Part shown: positions 8,894-17,222 of the stretch, one piece after another
How positions within the stretch are numbered: the stretch's first letter is position 1
Layout: every line of letters starts with the position of its first letter
Assembly: GCA_002708845.1 (NCBI GenBank)
Contig: PAPI01000001.1
Span: 310,001 to 374,000 of the forward strand
Direction: 5' to 3'
Source: Leeuwenhoekiella sp.
GTDB lineage: Bacteria > Bacteroidota > Bacteroidia > Flavobacteriales > Flavobacteriaceae
DNA length: 64,000 nucleotides
Notes under the pieces: model-generated
Databases searched by the model: none
Told to the model about the DNA's origin: nothing
The model's input: only the letters and a program-made list of their open reading frames with translations
Made by a program: the position numbers and the translations under genes

Positions 8894-9505
8894 TTATTTC
8901 CCGCATTCAAAGTCAAAATCAATGATATCAAAACTATAATTCTTTTTATAGTTGAAATGCCACCATTCAGTTCGAATAGTTTCAAAACCAAATCGTATCA
9001 TGCCTTCCTGAAGCAGCTCTCTGTTTTTGAGCACTTTTTCCGGCAAGTCGGTATTGTCAATATGTGCTTCCCTTCCAAAAAAGTCGTGATCCGTTCCCAT
9101 ATCAACGGGAGTGCCATCCAATTTTTCTAAACTGATGTCTACTGCTGCACCCCGATTGTGCACGGAGCCTGAGGTGTAGGGATTAGCTACATATTGGGGA
9201 TTGGGGTAAACCGCCCACATTTTCTTCTGGGCACTCACAGGGCGATAGCAATCAAAGAGAACAATGCGATATCCCTTTTCACAGAAATAATGATTAGCCT
9301 CCTTAAGAGCTTCTGCAACTTCGGGTCTCAGGTAACACGCAGCACAGTCGTAAAAGGCTTCTTTCAGAAAATTGTTAGTACTGGCGTAGCGTATATCGTA
9401 AGTAAAACCGTCTTTTAGAGTATCAAGTTTTACAAGTGGGGCTTTTTCGCTTTGCGCATTTGCGAAAAAAATGCCGCATATAAAGAGAAACAAGAAGTTT
9501 TTCAT
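8894..9505 (-). CDS. D-alanyl-D-alanine dipeptidase, VanX/DdpX-like (M15D)
   Basis: An exported M15-family zinc dipeptidase of about 203 residues that should hydrolyse D-Ala-D-Ala. Residues 1-18 are a signal peptide (MKNFLFLFICGIFFANA). Family motifs are present: FDCYRPVSAQ, the SGSVHNRGAAVDISL zinc motif (SxHxxGxAxD), and the late EWWHFNY with the catalytic Glu and last His. Length and export fit DdpX-type enzymes that recycle cell-wall D-Ala-D-Ala rather than cytosolic VanX of resistance operons, and no vanHA partners lie nearby. I use the ATG at 9505; the preceding TTG is less likely. Confidence 0.88.
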   Translation of the reverse strand: MKNFLFLFICGIFFANAQSEKAPLVKLDTLKDGFTYDIRYASTNNFLKEAFYDCAACYLRPEVAEALKEANHYFCEKGYRIVLFDCYRPVSAQKKMWAVYPNPQYVANPYTSGSVHNRGAAVDISLEKLDGTPVDMGTDHDFFGREAHIDNTDLPEKVLKNRELLQEGMIRFGFETIRTEWWHFNYKKNYSFDIIDFDFECGK

Positions 9506-9587
9506 CAAAGATTTTTTTAAGAAATAGAGTCTGTAACAAAAATACAGCCTGGGAGTGATTTGGCTTTGAAATTACAAAAGGCCTACA

Positions 9588-9869
9588 CTATTTAGTAGTT
9601 TCAAGATATTTGCGCTCCATCCAAAAGGTACCAAAAGGAATCACTGAACAGGCTAAAACAATCAAAAGCGTTTTGAAATTCCAGTTTAATTCAGACTTAA
9701 CCAGAATAGCCAGCACCACGTAGGCCAAAAATAAAAAGCCGTGACCCATTCCAATGATCTGATTGGGTAATCCCTGATCAAAAACATATTTAAATGGCAT
9801 GGTTATAAAGAGAATCATCAGTAGGGAAACTCCTTCCAGAATAGCGATAATTTTAAAAGTTTTTATCAT
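9588..9869 (-). CDS. DUF3817 small membrane protein
   Basis: A 93-residue inner-membrane protein with about three hydrophobic helices. It matches the DUF3817 pattern: an early EGVSLLMILFITMPFKY, the central GMGHGFLFLAYVV and a C-terminal helix ending PFGTFWMERKYL. Function is unknown for the family. Its start abuts the stop of the next upstream minus-strand gene (VTT protein), so the two are translated from one transcript. Confidence 0.8.
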   Translation of the reverse strand: MIKTFKIIAILEGVSLLMILFITMPFKYVFDQGLPNQIIGMGHGFLFLAYVVLAILVKSELNWNFKTLLIVLACSVIPFGTFWMERKYLETTK

Positions 9870-10487
9870 TTATACCATATTGAAAATAGCAGCGCCATAA
9901 ACCGCAAAACGTACAAAACGAAGGAGACCAAAAAGCAGATAACTTGTAAAAGGATATTTAATCATCCCGGCAGCCAGACTACTTACTGCAAAAGGCACCG
10001 GCAAAGTTGCCCCTACAACAATTAAAAATCCTCCCCATTTACGCGCGTTTTTGAGGTGTTTTGCCATTTTCACCTCCAGATAGTCATGAACTGAAGGAAT
10101 GCGGGTAGCTGCCATTCCAGTAAAATAACTTACAATCCCCCCGGCATAAGAAAGTATCGCTATAAGAGAGAGATACAATATAGGATCTGGCATTTTATCG
10201 CTCCACGCAATAAAAATTTCAGGAGGTATAAGTCCCAGAATACTTTCAGAAATAAAAAATACCGTAAGTACCCAAAAAGGAGGGAAGGTATTAGTCATTT
10301 TAACTAATAAGCTATTGATGTCAATTACAAAATAATGAATACCCAAAAGCAACACCACAAAAACCAACAATGGAGTGAGGGCCTTTTTCAGACTGCCACC
10401 CAAAAACTTATAAAACCCTGTGTACCTGTAATACTGGTGCAGTAGCTTTAGTCTTGATTTTTTTTCGGTTTTGCGCTCTTGAGACAT
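9870..10487 (-). CDS. SNARE-associated/VTT (DedA-like) membrane protein
   Basis: An integral membrane protein of about 205 residues. After a basic N-terminus there are roughly five hydrophobic segments with VTT-domain features: the re-entrant FISESILGLIPPEIFIAW, the glycine-rich SYAGGIVSYFTGM, and the helix pair around GATLPVPFAVSSLAAGMIKYP. DedA/VTT proteins are linked to lipid scrambling and membrane homeostasis. The start is set at the ATG at 10487 (MSQERKTEKK); the longer frame would run through the promoter. It is directly followed by the DUF3817 gene. Confidence 0.8.
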   Translation of the reverse strand: MSQERKTEKKSRLKLLHQYYRYTGFYKFLGGSLKKALTPLLVFVVLLLGIHYFVIDINSLLVKMTNTFPPFWVLTVFFISESILGLIPPEIFIAWSDKMPDPILYLSLIAILSYAGGIVSYFTGMAATRIPSVHDYLEVKMAKHLKNARKWGGFLIVVGATLPVPFAVSSLAAGMIKYPFTSYLLFGLLRFVRFAVYGAAIFNMV

Positions 10488-10500
10488 TGTAATTTTTTTG

Positions 10501-10533
10501 CAAATATATCCTATGCTAAAGGGCCTAACAAAA
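10501..10533 (-). promoter_or_regulatory. Bacteroidetes-type promoter for the VTT-DUF3817 operon
   Basis: On the minus strand TTTTG (10529-10533) is followed after 20 bases by TATATTTG (10501-10508). This matches the TTTG / TAnnTTTG consensus, and the -7 box lies about 13 bases before the ATG. It is the best-matching promoter in the window. Confidence 0.6.
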
Positions 10534-10628
10534 ATGGTAGAGGTTATATTGGGCAAAATGGCAAGATTTGGGAAAACTTTAATTTTTTGGGACTCCCTAA
10601 TACCTGAGAATACCTTTAATTTTAAGAT

Positions 10629-11348
10629 ATGGATAAATTTAAAGACAAAGTTGCTCTCATCACCGGGGGTACAAAAGGAATAGGAAGAGGTATTGCGGAA
10701 GCACTCCTCGAACTGGGAATGAATGTTGCAATTACCAGCCGCAATCTCACTTCTGCTGAAAAAGTAGCAGCCGAGCTGTCAAAAGGCGGAAAAGGTAAGG
10801 CCATTGGTGTAAAAGCCGATGTGCGTAAAATGGACAGCCAGGTGCAGGCCGTTGATACGGTTTTGAAAGAGTTTGGTAAACTGGATGTACTTGTAGCCAA
10901 TGCTGGGCTGGGGCATTTTGCCGGAATTTCAGATATGACGGCAGATGAATGGCAGGAGACTATAGATACCAATCTTACAGGGGTGTTTTTTAGTGTGAAG
11001 GCTGCACTCAACGAATTGAAAAAGTCAAAGGGTTACATTTTTACCATTTCAAGTCTTGCAGGAACCAATTTCTTTGCCGGAGGTGCCGCATATAACGCCA
11101 GTAAATTTGGTGTGACCGGTTTCACTCAGGCGATAATGCTTGACTTAAGACAGGATGATGTGAAAGTTTCTACCATTATGCCGGGTTCGGTCGCTACACA
11201 CTTTAACGGTAATGAACCTTCAAAAAAGGATGCCTGGAAAATTCAAAGTGAAGATATTGGAGAACTTGTAGTAGATCTTTTAAAAATGAATCCGCGTACT
11301 CTACCGAGTAAAATTGAAGTGCGACCTTCAAAGCCGCCGCAGAAATAA
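10629..11348 (+). CDS. Short-chain dehydrogenase/reductase (SDR)
   Basis: A 239-residue NAD(P)-dependent oxidoreductase of the classical SDR family. The cofactor motif TGGTKGIGRG lies near residue 13, NAG in ANAGLGHFAG near 90, catalytic Ser in TISSLAG near 140 and YNASKFG (Tyr-Lys) near 155. ITSRN after strand 2 suggests an NADP preference (Arg). The substrate cannot be told; similar proteins are often labelled 3-ketoacyl-(ACP) reductase-like. It stands alone, divergent from the VTT gene. Confidence 0.88.
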   Translation: MDKFKDKVALITGGTKGIGRGIAEALLELGMNVAITSRNLTSAEKVAAELSKGGKGKAIGVKADVRKMDSQVQAVDTVLKEFGKLDVLVANAGLGHFAGISDMTADEWQETIDTNLTGVFFSVKAALNELKKSKGYIFTISSLAGTNFFAGGAAYNASKFGVTGFTQAIMLDLRQDDVKVSTIMPGSVATHFNGNEPSKKDAWKIQSEDIGELVVDLLKMNPRTLPSKIEVRPSKPPQK

Positions 11349-11444
11349 AAAAACGAATCTTCTTAGGATTAGCGGCTAAACCCTATTTATTAGGTTGAAG
11401 CAAACCTTAATTTTTTAGTCCTGATTAGGTATAGATTATCACAA

Positions 11445-11477
11445 AAAAAGACCGCCTGTTTAAAAGGCGGTCTTTTT
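11445..11477. terminator. Bidirectional terminator between the SDR and 11498 genes
   Basis: A perfect 13-bp stem (AAAAAGACCGCCT at 11445-11457, complement 11465-11477), flanked by A and T runs. It sits between converging genes. Confidence 0.9.
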
Positions 11478-11497
11478 TTATAATGAGTATTATAAAT

Positions 11498-11878
11498 TTA
11501 GTTTTCTTCGGCATACTCCTGCATAGCATTGACATAAGCCCTCAGGTCAAGCCTGTTGGTTTTATTTTCAGGCTCTGCAATAAGATTTAGTAGGTATAAA
11601 AGACTTTCTTCTGGCGTAGAATCGTTTTCCTGCTCTTCCAGTAATTCTTCATAACCCTCAATAGGCTCTTCTTCAGGGATAGGAATATCAAAAGTTTGGT
11701 ATTCTTCGATATGCTCAAAGGTTAAGCGAATGGTTTTAGCCAGCAGAGGACGTTTCTCTTCTACAGCAAAAGGTCTCAGATCTTTCAGATCCGATACCAA
11801 TGTATTGGTTATGATTCCGTTTAACTCAACTTCGCTTATGAGTTTATTTATAAGTTTCTGTGCTTTCGGGTTCTTCAA
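11498..11878 (-). CDS. Conserved hypothetical acidic protein with a TTG start
   Basis: A 126-residue soluble protein, largely helical and strongly acidic (IPIPEEEPIEGYEELLEEQ). I do not recognise a named domain. The frame contains no ATG before residue 100, and an in-frame TAA lies four codons upstream of the TTG at 11878. Translation therefore most likely starts at that TTG (MKNPKAQKLINKL). The neat placement against the terminator, and a basic N-terminus followed by an acidic C-terminus, argue that it is real. Confidence 0.65.
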   Translation of the reverse strand: MKNPKAQKLINKLISEVELNGIITNTLVSDLKDLRPFAVEEKRPLLAKTIRLTFEHIEEYQTFDIPIPEEEPIEGYEELLEEQENDSTPEESLLYLLNLIAEPENKTNRLDLRAYVNAMQEYAEEN

Positions 11879-12097
11879 AATTGATGGGTTTTATTTAGAA
11901 CACAAAGGTAACGGTTTGAAGCTTTTTTTTTCAAATTCAAACCTGCATTTTTTTAGATTGTATTCATTATCCTATGATCCTCAATTTAAGGTCTTTTAAT
12001 AAGTAAAGCCGTTGTTATCTAATTTTCAGAATAACGAGCCTTTTTTGCCAAATTGGTAATTCCTGGTATAATCTTACGAGAAGCCCTTTAAATCCCT

Positions 12098-12105
12098 TAT
12101 TTTTG
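12098..12105 (+). promoter_or_regulatory. Candidate -7 box for the helicase gene
   Basis: TATTTTTG matches TAnnTTTG and lies about 38 bases before the helicase ATG. The -33 element is not clear. Confidence 0.4.
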
Positions 12106-12142
12106 CAAAATTCATAATTACACAGAGCTACTAAAAAGCAGT

Positions 12143-13663
12143 ATGGCGAAAGAGCAGGATTTAAATAGCGGAAAAGAATTATATAACTATCAGTTAAAAG
12201 ACCTCGACCGGATTTTCACATGTATAGAAGAAGAAGCAGATGATTTTAATCTGCTTTATCAATTGCCCACAGGTGGAGGTAAAACGGTAATCTTTTCTGA
12301 AATTGTACGCAGGTATATTGCAGAAAAGCAGAAGAAAGTTGTGATTCTAACGCACCGTATTGAGCTGTCTTCACAGACTTCAAAAATGCTCAAAACCTTT
12401 AACGTGCCCAATATGGTCATAAACTCAAAGGTCAAAACCCTTGAGGGAAATGAAGACTATATGTGTTATGTGGCGATGGTTGAAACGCTGAACAACCGTC
12501 TGCAGGATGAGAAAATTGACATCAATGATGTGGGACTGGTAATTATAGATGAGGCCCACTACAATTCATTCAGAAAACTGTTCAGTTATTTTAAAGATGC
12601 GTTCATACTTGGTGTAACAGCCACTCCGCTAAGTTCTAATGTGAAGTTACCTATGAAGGACAACTACCGCAAACTAATCATAGGGGAGAGCATAGGTTCA
12701 TTAATTGAAAAAGGTTTTTTAGCTAAAGCACAGGTACATACTTATGATGTAGGTCTAAAAACCTTGCAGGTCGGTATAAACGGGGATTATACCGTTAAGT
12801 CTTCTGAAATTCTGTATACCAATCATAGTATGCAGGAAAAATTGCTCAGCGCCTACGAAGAACGTGCTAAAGGTACCAAAACCCTGATTTTTAATAACGG
12901 AATTAATACTTCGAGATACGTTTATGAAACCTTTAGGGAAGCCGGTTACGATGTTCGGCATTTAGATAATACCCATACCAACAAAGAGCGAAAGGCTATT
13001 TTAAAATGGTTTAAAAATACACCGGATGCTATATTAAGTTCCGTTAGTATTCTTACTACCGGTTTTGATGAACCCTCTGTAGAAACGATTATTTTAAACC
13101 GGGCTACCCGATCACTTACGTTATATTTTCAGATGATAGGTCGCGGTTCACGGGTTCTACCGGATAAAAAGAATTTTCAGGTCATCGATTTGGGTAATAA
13201 TATGGCTCGTTTTGGGCTGTGGGGTGCCCCGATGGATTGGAATGATATTTTTCTCTATCCTGATTTTTATCTGGAAAATCTGATAAGTGATGAGGAAATT
13301 GAGCGCAACTTTGAATACGTGATGCCACCGGATCTTCGGGCACAGTTTAGCAATAGCGATAATATTGATTTTGACATCAAAAAGGAATATGAGGAAGTCT
13401 TTGCTAAAGGCTTAAAATCTAAAGAAGCACTGGAGCGGTCTATAGATCAGCACGCACGCATTGTTTTTGAAAATACCGAAGATATTTTTGATGCGCGTAT
13501 TCTGGCGCGGGAGCTTAAAGAAGAAATTCAGTATCGTATTCGGCAATATTCGTATTGTATTATGAAGAATACCAAAAATTACAAAGACTGGCTCGAGGAA
13601 GACTATATGCGTAAATTGCGTTTAAAGCTAAGCCAGATGTACGCTAATGTACCCGCTCAATAA
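12143..13663 (+). CDS. DEAD/DEAH-box superfamily 2 helicase
   Basis: A 506-residue SF2 helicase/ATPase. Motif I is QLPTGGGKT (about 50-57), motif Ia VVILTHRIEL, motif II IIDEAHYNS (DEAH), motif III GVTATPL, motif V SVSILTTGFDEPSVE and motif VI QMIGRGSR. Layout and length resemble the SSL2/type-III-restriction-like ATPases that are common singletons in Bacteroidota. The C-terminal ~130 residues are family-specific and helical. No nuclease or methylase partner is adjacent, so a restriction role is not supported. Its last 17 bases overlap the start of the DUF2490 gene. Confidence 0.88.
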   Translation: MAKEQDLNSGKELYNYQLKDLDRIFTCIEEEADDFNLLYQLPTGGGKTVIFSEIVRRYIAEKQKKVVILTHRIELSSQTSKMLKTFNVPNMVINSKVKTLEGNEDYMCYVAMVETLNNRLQDEKIDINDVGLVIIDEAHYNSFRKLFSYFKDAFILGVTATPLSSNVKLPMKDNYRKLIIGESIGSLIEKGFLAKAQVHTYDVGLKTLQVGINGDYTVKSSEILYTNHSMQEKLLSAYEERAKGTKTLIFNNGINTSRYVYETFREAGYDVRHLDNTHTNKERKAILKWFKNTPDAILSSVSILTTGFDEPSVETIILNRATRSLTLYFQMIGRGSRVLPDKKNFQVIDLGNNMARFGLWGAPMDWNDIFLYPDFYLENLISDEEIERNFEYVMPPDLRAQFSNSDNIDFDIKKEYEEVFAKGLKSKEALERSIDQHARIVFENTEDIFDARILARELKEEIQYRIRQYSYCIMKNTKNYKDWLEEDYMRKLRLKLSQMYANVPAQ

Positions 13664-14363
13664 AATTTGTATTTTGAATAGAAACCTCTACTTGTTCTTA
13701 GTGATTTTCAGTTTCATAACTACTGAAAATAGTCAGGCACAGAAAGGAAATTCAAAACTGGGAGCATGGTATAGCTATTTTGTAAATTCAGACTTTAAAG
13801 ACTCTGAGTTTGGAATTATGGGTGATGTTCAATATCGGAATTATGAAGTCACCAGCGATTTTCAGCAGTTTATTGTTCGCGCCGGTCTTTCCTATAGTTT
13901 TAAGAATACACCCCTCAAGGTTTTAGCTGGATACTCCTATTTTATTACAGGTTTGACAGGTGAAAGCGAAGAAACTTTTGAAGAGCACCGTCCTTATCAG
14001 GATGTTATCTGGAATCAAAAGATAGCTTCGCGGCTATATTTCCTGCATCGCATTCGGATTGAAGAGCGGTTTATCGAAAATCAGGATTTTAGAATGCGCT
14101 ACAGATATATGTTAAATGCAAAAATTCCGTTAAACAAACCTGAGATTTCAGCAAAAACACTTTATTTGTGGACTGCTGGAGAGGTTTTTTTAAACGGAAA
14201 ACAAAGCGCAGCAACGCCCAATATCTACGACAGAACCTGGTTTTTTGGTGGTGGTGGGTATAAGTTTTCTAATGCTGTCTGGGCGGAATTGGCTTATATG
14301 CGTGAGATTACAAACGCGCAAACAAAGGGACAACTCATTGTAAGTTTGTTTCATAAATTTTAA
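13647..14363 (+). CDS. DUF2490 outer-membrane beta-barrel protein
   Basis: A 238-residue exported protein with an N-terminal signal (LYLFLVIFSFITTENSQAQ) and a series of amphipathic beta strands typical of DUF2490: LGAWYSYFVNSDF, DVQYRNYEV, FIVRAGLSYSF, RLYFLHRIRIEERF and a terminal LIVSLFHKF ending in an aromatic residue. This suggests a small outer-membrane barrel. The start codon lies inside the helicase gene (overlap 17 bases), implying translational coupling even though the two functions look unrelated. It may belong functionally with the downstream transport genes. Confidence 0.78.
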   Translation: MYPLNKICILNRNLYLFLVIFSFITTENSQAQKGNSKLGAWYSYFVNSDFKDSEFGIMGDVQYRNYEVTSDFQQFIVRAGLSYSFKNTPLKVLAGYSYFITGLTGESEETFEEHRPYQDVIWNQKIASRLYFLHRIRIEERFIENQDFRMRYRYMLNAKIPLNKPEISAKTLYLWTAGEVFLNGKQSAATPNIYDRTWFFGGGGYKFSNAVWAELAYMREITNAQTKGQLIVSLFHKF

Positions 14364-14377
14364 TGTAAAAACGATTA

Positions 14378-14698
14378 ATGGTCTTTAAAAGTAAAAACAT
14401 ACAGATACTCATCAGCTTTGTGCTGATCGTGGCTGTGTTTGCTTTTAAAGTAGCTGATTTACATAAGTACGTTCACGATAAAGATGAGTTAAATAATCAT
14501 CATTGTGAATTGTGTTTACTGAGTCAAAAGCAAAAAAATCAGTCTGATTTCTACTTGCCTGAGGCCTATAGTGGCCTAGAGCAAAAAGCTGTTTTTATTA
14601 GCGATTTACAAAAGAATTTTTTCTACACCTTCATAAAAAATGTTCCGGTACTTACCGGGAAATCGCTTAATAAAGCACCTCCTACAAAATCAGTTTAG
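14378..14698 (+). CDS. Small membrane protein with a His/Cys metal-binding-like motif
   Basis: A 106-residue protein with one N-terminal transmembrane helix (about 9-24, IQILISFVLIVAVFAFKV). A metal-ligand-rich stretch follows: H29, H33, HHCELC at about 41-46, where CxxC is preceded by two His. The rest is polar. Similar small proteins are often found just before TonB receptors for metals, and the HHCELC motif recalls DUF2946-type metal proteins, though I would not assign it to that family. It starts 14 bases after the DUF2490 gene and precedes the TonB receptor, so a role in sensing or handling zinc or copper is inferred. Confidence 0.6.
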   Translation: MVFKSKNIQILISFVLIVAVFAFKVADLHKYVHDKDELNNHHCELCLLSQKQKNQSDFYLPEAYSGLEQKAVFISDLQKNFFYTFIKNVPVLTGKSLNKAPPTKSV

Positions 14699-14707
14699 TA
14701 CTGTTCT

Positions 14708-14748
14708 ACAATCGTTGTTTTTCGACATACGTAAAAACAAGCGGTTGT
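14708..14748 (+). promoter_or_regulatory. Long imperfect inverted repeat upstream of the TonB receptor
   Basis: Arms 14708-14722 and 14733-14748 pair almost completely (ACAAtCG.TTGTTTTT against its complement, one bulge, one mismatch) around a 10-base loop. There is no following T run, so it is unlike a terminator. It sits 40 bases before the receptor ATG and could be an operator for a dimeric metal regulator or an mRNA leader hairpin. Confidence 0.45.
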
Positions 14749-14787
14749 TATAATTAACTGATTAAGCATTTCTTTTTTTCGAAAGAG

Positions 14788-17208
14788 ATGAAATTTAGAT
14801 TCACTATGAAATTTTTCACTTTAGTGTTTGTATGTGTATTTAGTATACATATGCAGGCGCAGGAATGTAACTATACCTTAAGTGGTGTGGTGCGTGACTT
14901 TCACGATGGCCAGGCTTTGCCCAATGCAACGCTAAGTATAAATGGTTATCAAAAATATGCATTATCTAATCTGGATGGAAAATATGCACTTAAAGGCCTT
15001 TGTGAAGGCTCTTACGTGATAACTATAACGCATCCGGAGTGTGAGGTAGCTGAGTTTACTGTTGAGATAGCCGGTGATGTAACGCGTGATTTTAAGCTTG
15101 AACATCATACCGAAGAACTCAATTCGGTTACCGTTACAGGTCAAAACCTTAAAAAGGGTTCGGCTTCAAGCGCCGCTCAGGTTTTGCAGACTGATGAATT
15201 AGAAAGTTATAGTAATGCAAATCTTGGAGATGCCCTTCGCGAAATTCCGGGTGTTTCATCCCTTAATACCGGAAGCACTGTTGTAAAACCGGTCATTCAG
15301 GGCTTGCATAGCAGTCGGGTGCTTATTATTAATAACGGCACGCGAATGGAAGATCAGGAGTGGGGTGTAGAACACGCTCCCAATTTGGACCTCAATACAG
15401 CTTCGAGCGTAACGGTTGTTAAAGGAGCAAGTGCTTTGCGTTATGGCGGTGATGCCGTTGGAGGGGTAATACTTACCCAATCTCCTAAAGCACCTGCCAA
15501 GGACACCTTATATGGTAAAACCATTCTTAGCGGAGCTTCAAACGGCCGTGGTTACGGTGTTACTTCAACCTTGATGAAGGCTTATGAAAGTGGCTTTTAT
15601 ATTCAAGGGCAGGGTACCCGCAAGCGTTCGGGGGATCGGGAATCACCAAACTATGTTTTATCAAATACGGGAGTATCTGAAAATGATTTTTCGGTTGGTT
15701 TTGGTCTGAATAAGTTTACCTATGGTTTTGACGCGTATTACAGTATGTATGATGCCGAAATAGGAATTTTGAGGGCAAGTCATATTGGGAATGTGAGTGA
15801 CCTGGTCAGAGCCATCAACAGCGGTGAGCCCTTTTTTATCAGGGATTTTACCTACGACATCAATGCGCCTAAACAGGATGTTAGGCATCATTTAGCCAAA
15901 CTCAGTGTTTTTAAACGTTTTGAGAAAGCAGGTAAATTAACGCTTGATTATTCTTTTCAACAAAACAACCGAAAGGAATTTGATATTAGGAGAGGGCGCA
16001 ATGATCCCAGTCTTGATCTAAAACTGACCACGCATACCCTGCAAAGTAATTTTACCTATGATGCGCGGTCTGATTTTAAAGCAGATTTTGGGGTTGAAGC
16101 TTCCTATCAGGAAAATTTTCCGAATCCTGAAACAGATATCAGACGTTTGATACCTGATTATGAGATGTATACTTTTGGAACCTATGCAACGGCCTCATAC
16201 GACCTTACAGAGAAGATAAAATTAGATGGAGGGTTTAGGTATGATTTCAGTGAAATAGATGCCCAGAAGTTTTACCGCAATAGCAGTTGGGAAGATCGGG
16301 GCTATGATGTTGATTTTTCGGATATTATCGTAGAGCAGTTTGACAATCAGCTCTTGGTAAATCCGGTATTCGATTATCATAATTTTTCCGGGACTCTTGG
16401 AGGTAGATATCAGTTTGCTAACAATTGGGATTTAAAACTCAATTTTAGTTCTGCTTCTCGAGCGCCAAATCCCGCAGAATTGTTTAGTGACGGGTTGCAT
16501 CATTCCGCGGCCATTATTGAACTTGGTGATTTGCGTAACAAACAGGAGCAGTCCTATAAGACCAGTCTGGAGCTTAATGGTCAAAGCGGTGGATTTACTT
16601 TTGGGATTAATCCCTATTACAATCGAATCAATGACTTTATTATACTTGAACCTATAGGTGTGCAGTACACTAATCGTGGTGCTTTTCCGGTTCATGAATA
16701 TAGACAGGTCGATGCGCGTTTGTACGGAGTAGATCTTCAGGCTGCTTATTATTTCAATGATCAGCTTGATATTAAAACTGCATTTGCCTACGTCAATGGT
16801 CAGGATTTAGATCGCGACCGCCCTTTGATTGATATGCCTGCGCCTAATGTGAATACGACTTTTTCGTTTCGCAAAGCGGAATGGAATAATCTAAATGTTT
16901 CGTTACGTAATCAAAGTGTTTTTAAGCAGACTCGTTTCCCTAATAATGATTTTCAGGTGACTTACATCAACGAATCAGGTTCTGAGGTAACTGAGACTGT
17001 AAAGATTAGTGAGTCTCCAGCTGCTTATAGCTTATTTCATATCGCATCTTCCGCAGAATTTAAGGTGCTTAATCAATCTACACTGACTTTAGGCCTCTAT
17101 GTAGATAATATTTTAAATACGGCCTATAGAGATTACTTAAATCGTCAGCGTTATTTTGCTGATGATTTGGGTAGAAATTTTCGAATTCAAATTAAACTCA
17201 ATTATTAA
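14788..17208 (+). CDS. TonB-dependent outer-membrane receptor, ZnuD-like
   Basis: An 806-residue TonB-dependent transporter. A signal peptide (ending HMQAQ) is followed by a carboxypeptidase-regulatory-like domain at about 28-110 (GVVRDFHDGQALPNATLSI), a plug domain at about 115-235 (DALREIPGVSSL, QGLHSSRVLIINNGTR, GVEHAPNLD, VVKGASALRYGGDAVGG) and a ~560-residue beta-barrel ending IQIKLNY. The plug sequence GVEHAP and the overall layout resemble zinc receptors of the ZnuD type. The upstream His/Cys-rich protein supports a metal substrate. The lipoprotein gene follows after 14 bases. The metal identity is inference. Confidence 0.85.
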   Translation: MKFRFTMKFFTLVFVCVFSIHMQAQECNYTLSGVVRDFHDGQALPNATLSINGYQKYALSNLDGKYALKGLCEGSYVITITHPECEVAEFTVEIAGDVTRDFKLEHHTEELNSVTVTGQNLKKGSASSAAQVLQTDELESYSNANLGDALREIPGVSSLNTGSTVVKPVIQGLHSSRVLIINNGTRMEDQEWGVEHAPNLDLNTASSVTVVKGASALRYGGDAVGGVILTQSPKAPAKDTLYGKTILSGASNGRGYGVTSTLMKAYESGFYIQGQGTRKRSGDRESPNYVLSNTGVSENDFSVGFGLNKFTYGFDAYYSMYDAEIGILRASHIGNVSDLVRAINSGEPFFIRDFTYDINAPKQDVRHHLAKLSVFKRFEKAGKLTLDYSFQQNNRKEFDIRRGRNDPSLDLKLTTHTLQSNFTYDARSDFKADFGVEASYQENFPNPETDIRRLIPDYEMYTFGTYATASYDLTEKIKLDGGFRYDFSEIDAQKFYRNSSWEDRGYDVDFSDIIVEQFDNQLLVNPVFDYHNFSGTLGGRYQFANNWDLKLNFSSASRAPNPAELFSDGLHHSAAIIELGDLRNKQEQSYKTSLELNGQSGGFTFGINPYYNRINDFIILEPIGVQYTNRGAFPVHEYRQVDARLYGVDLQAAYYFNDQLDIKTAFAYVNGQDLDRDRPLIDMPAPNVNTTFSFRKAEWNNLNVSLRNQSVFKQTRFPNNDFQVTYINESGSEVTETVKISESPAAYSLFHIASSAEFKVLNQSTLTLGLYVDNILNTAYRDYLNRQRYFADDLGRNFRIQIKLNY

Positions 17209-17222
17209 ACACAAATCAAATC

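Noticed and set aside
8894..9505. VanX-type vancomycin resistance
   Set aside because: The protein has a signal peptide and there are no vanH/vanA/vanRS genes, so cell-wall recycling is more likely.
12143..13663. Helicase as part of a restriction or defence system
   Set aside because: There is no nuclease, methylase or other defence partner adjacent; it stands with a barrel gene and transport genes.
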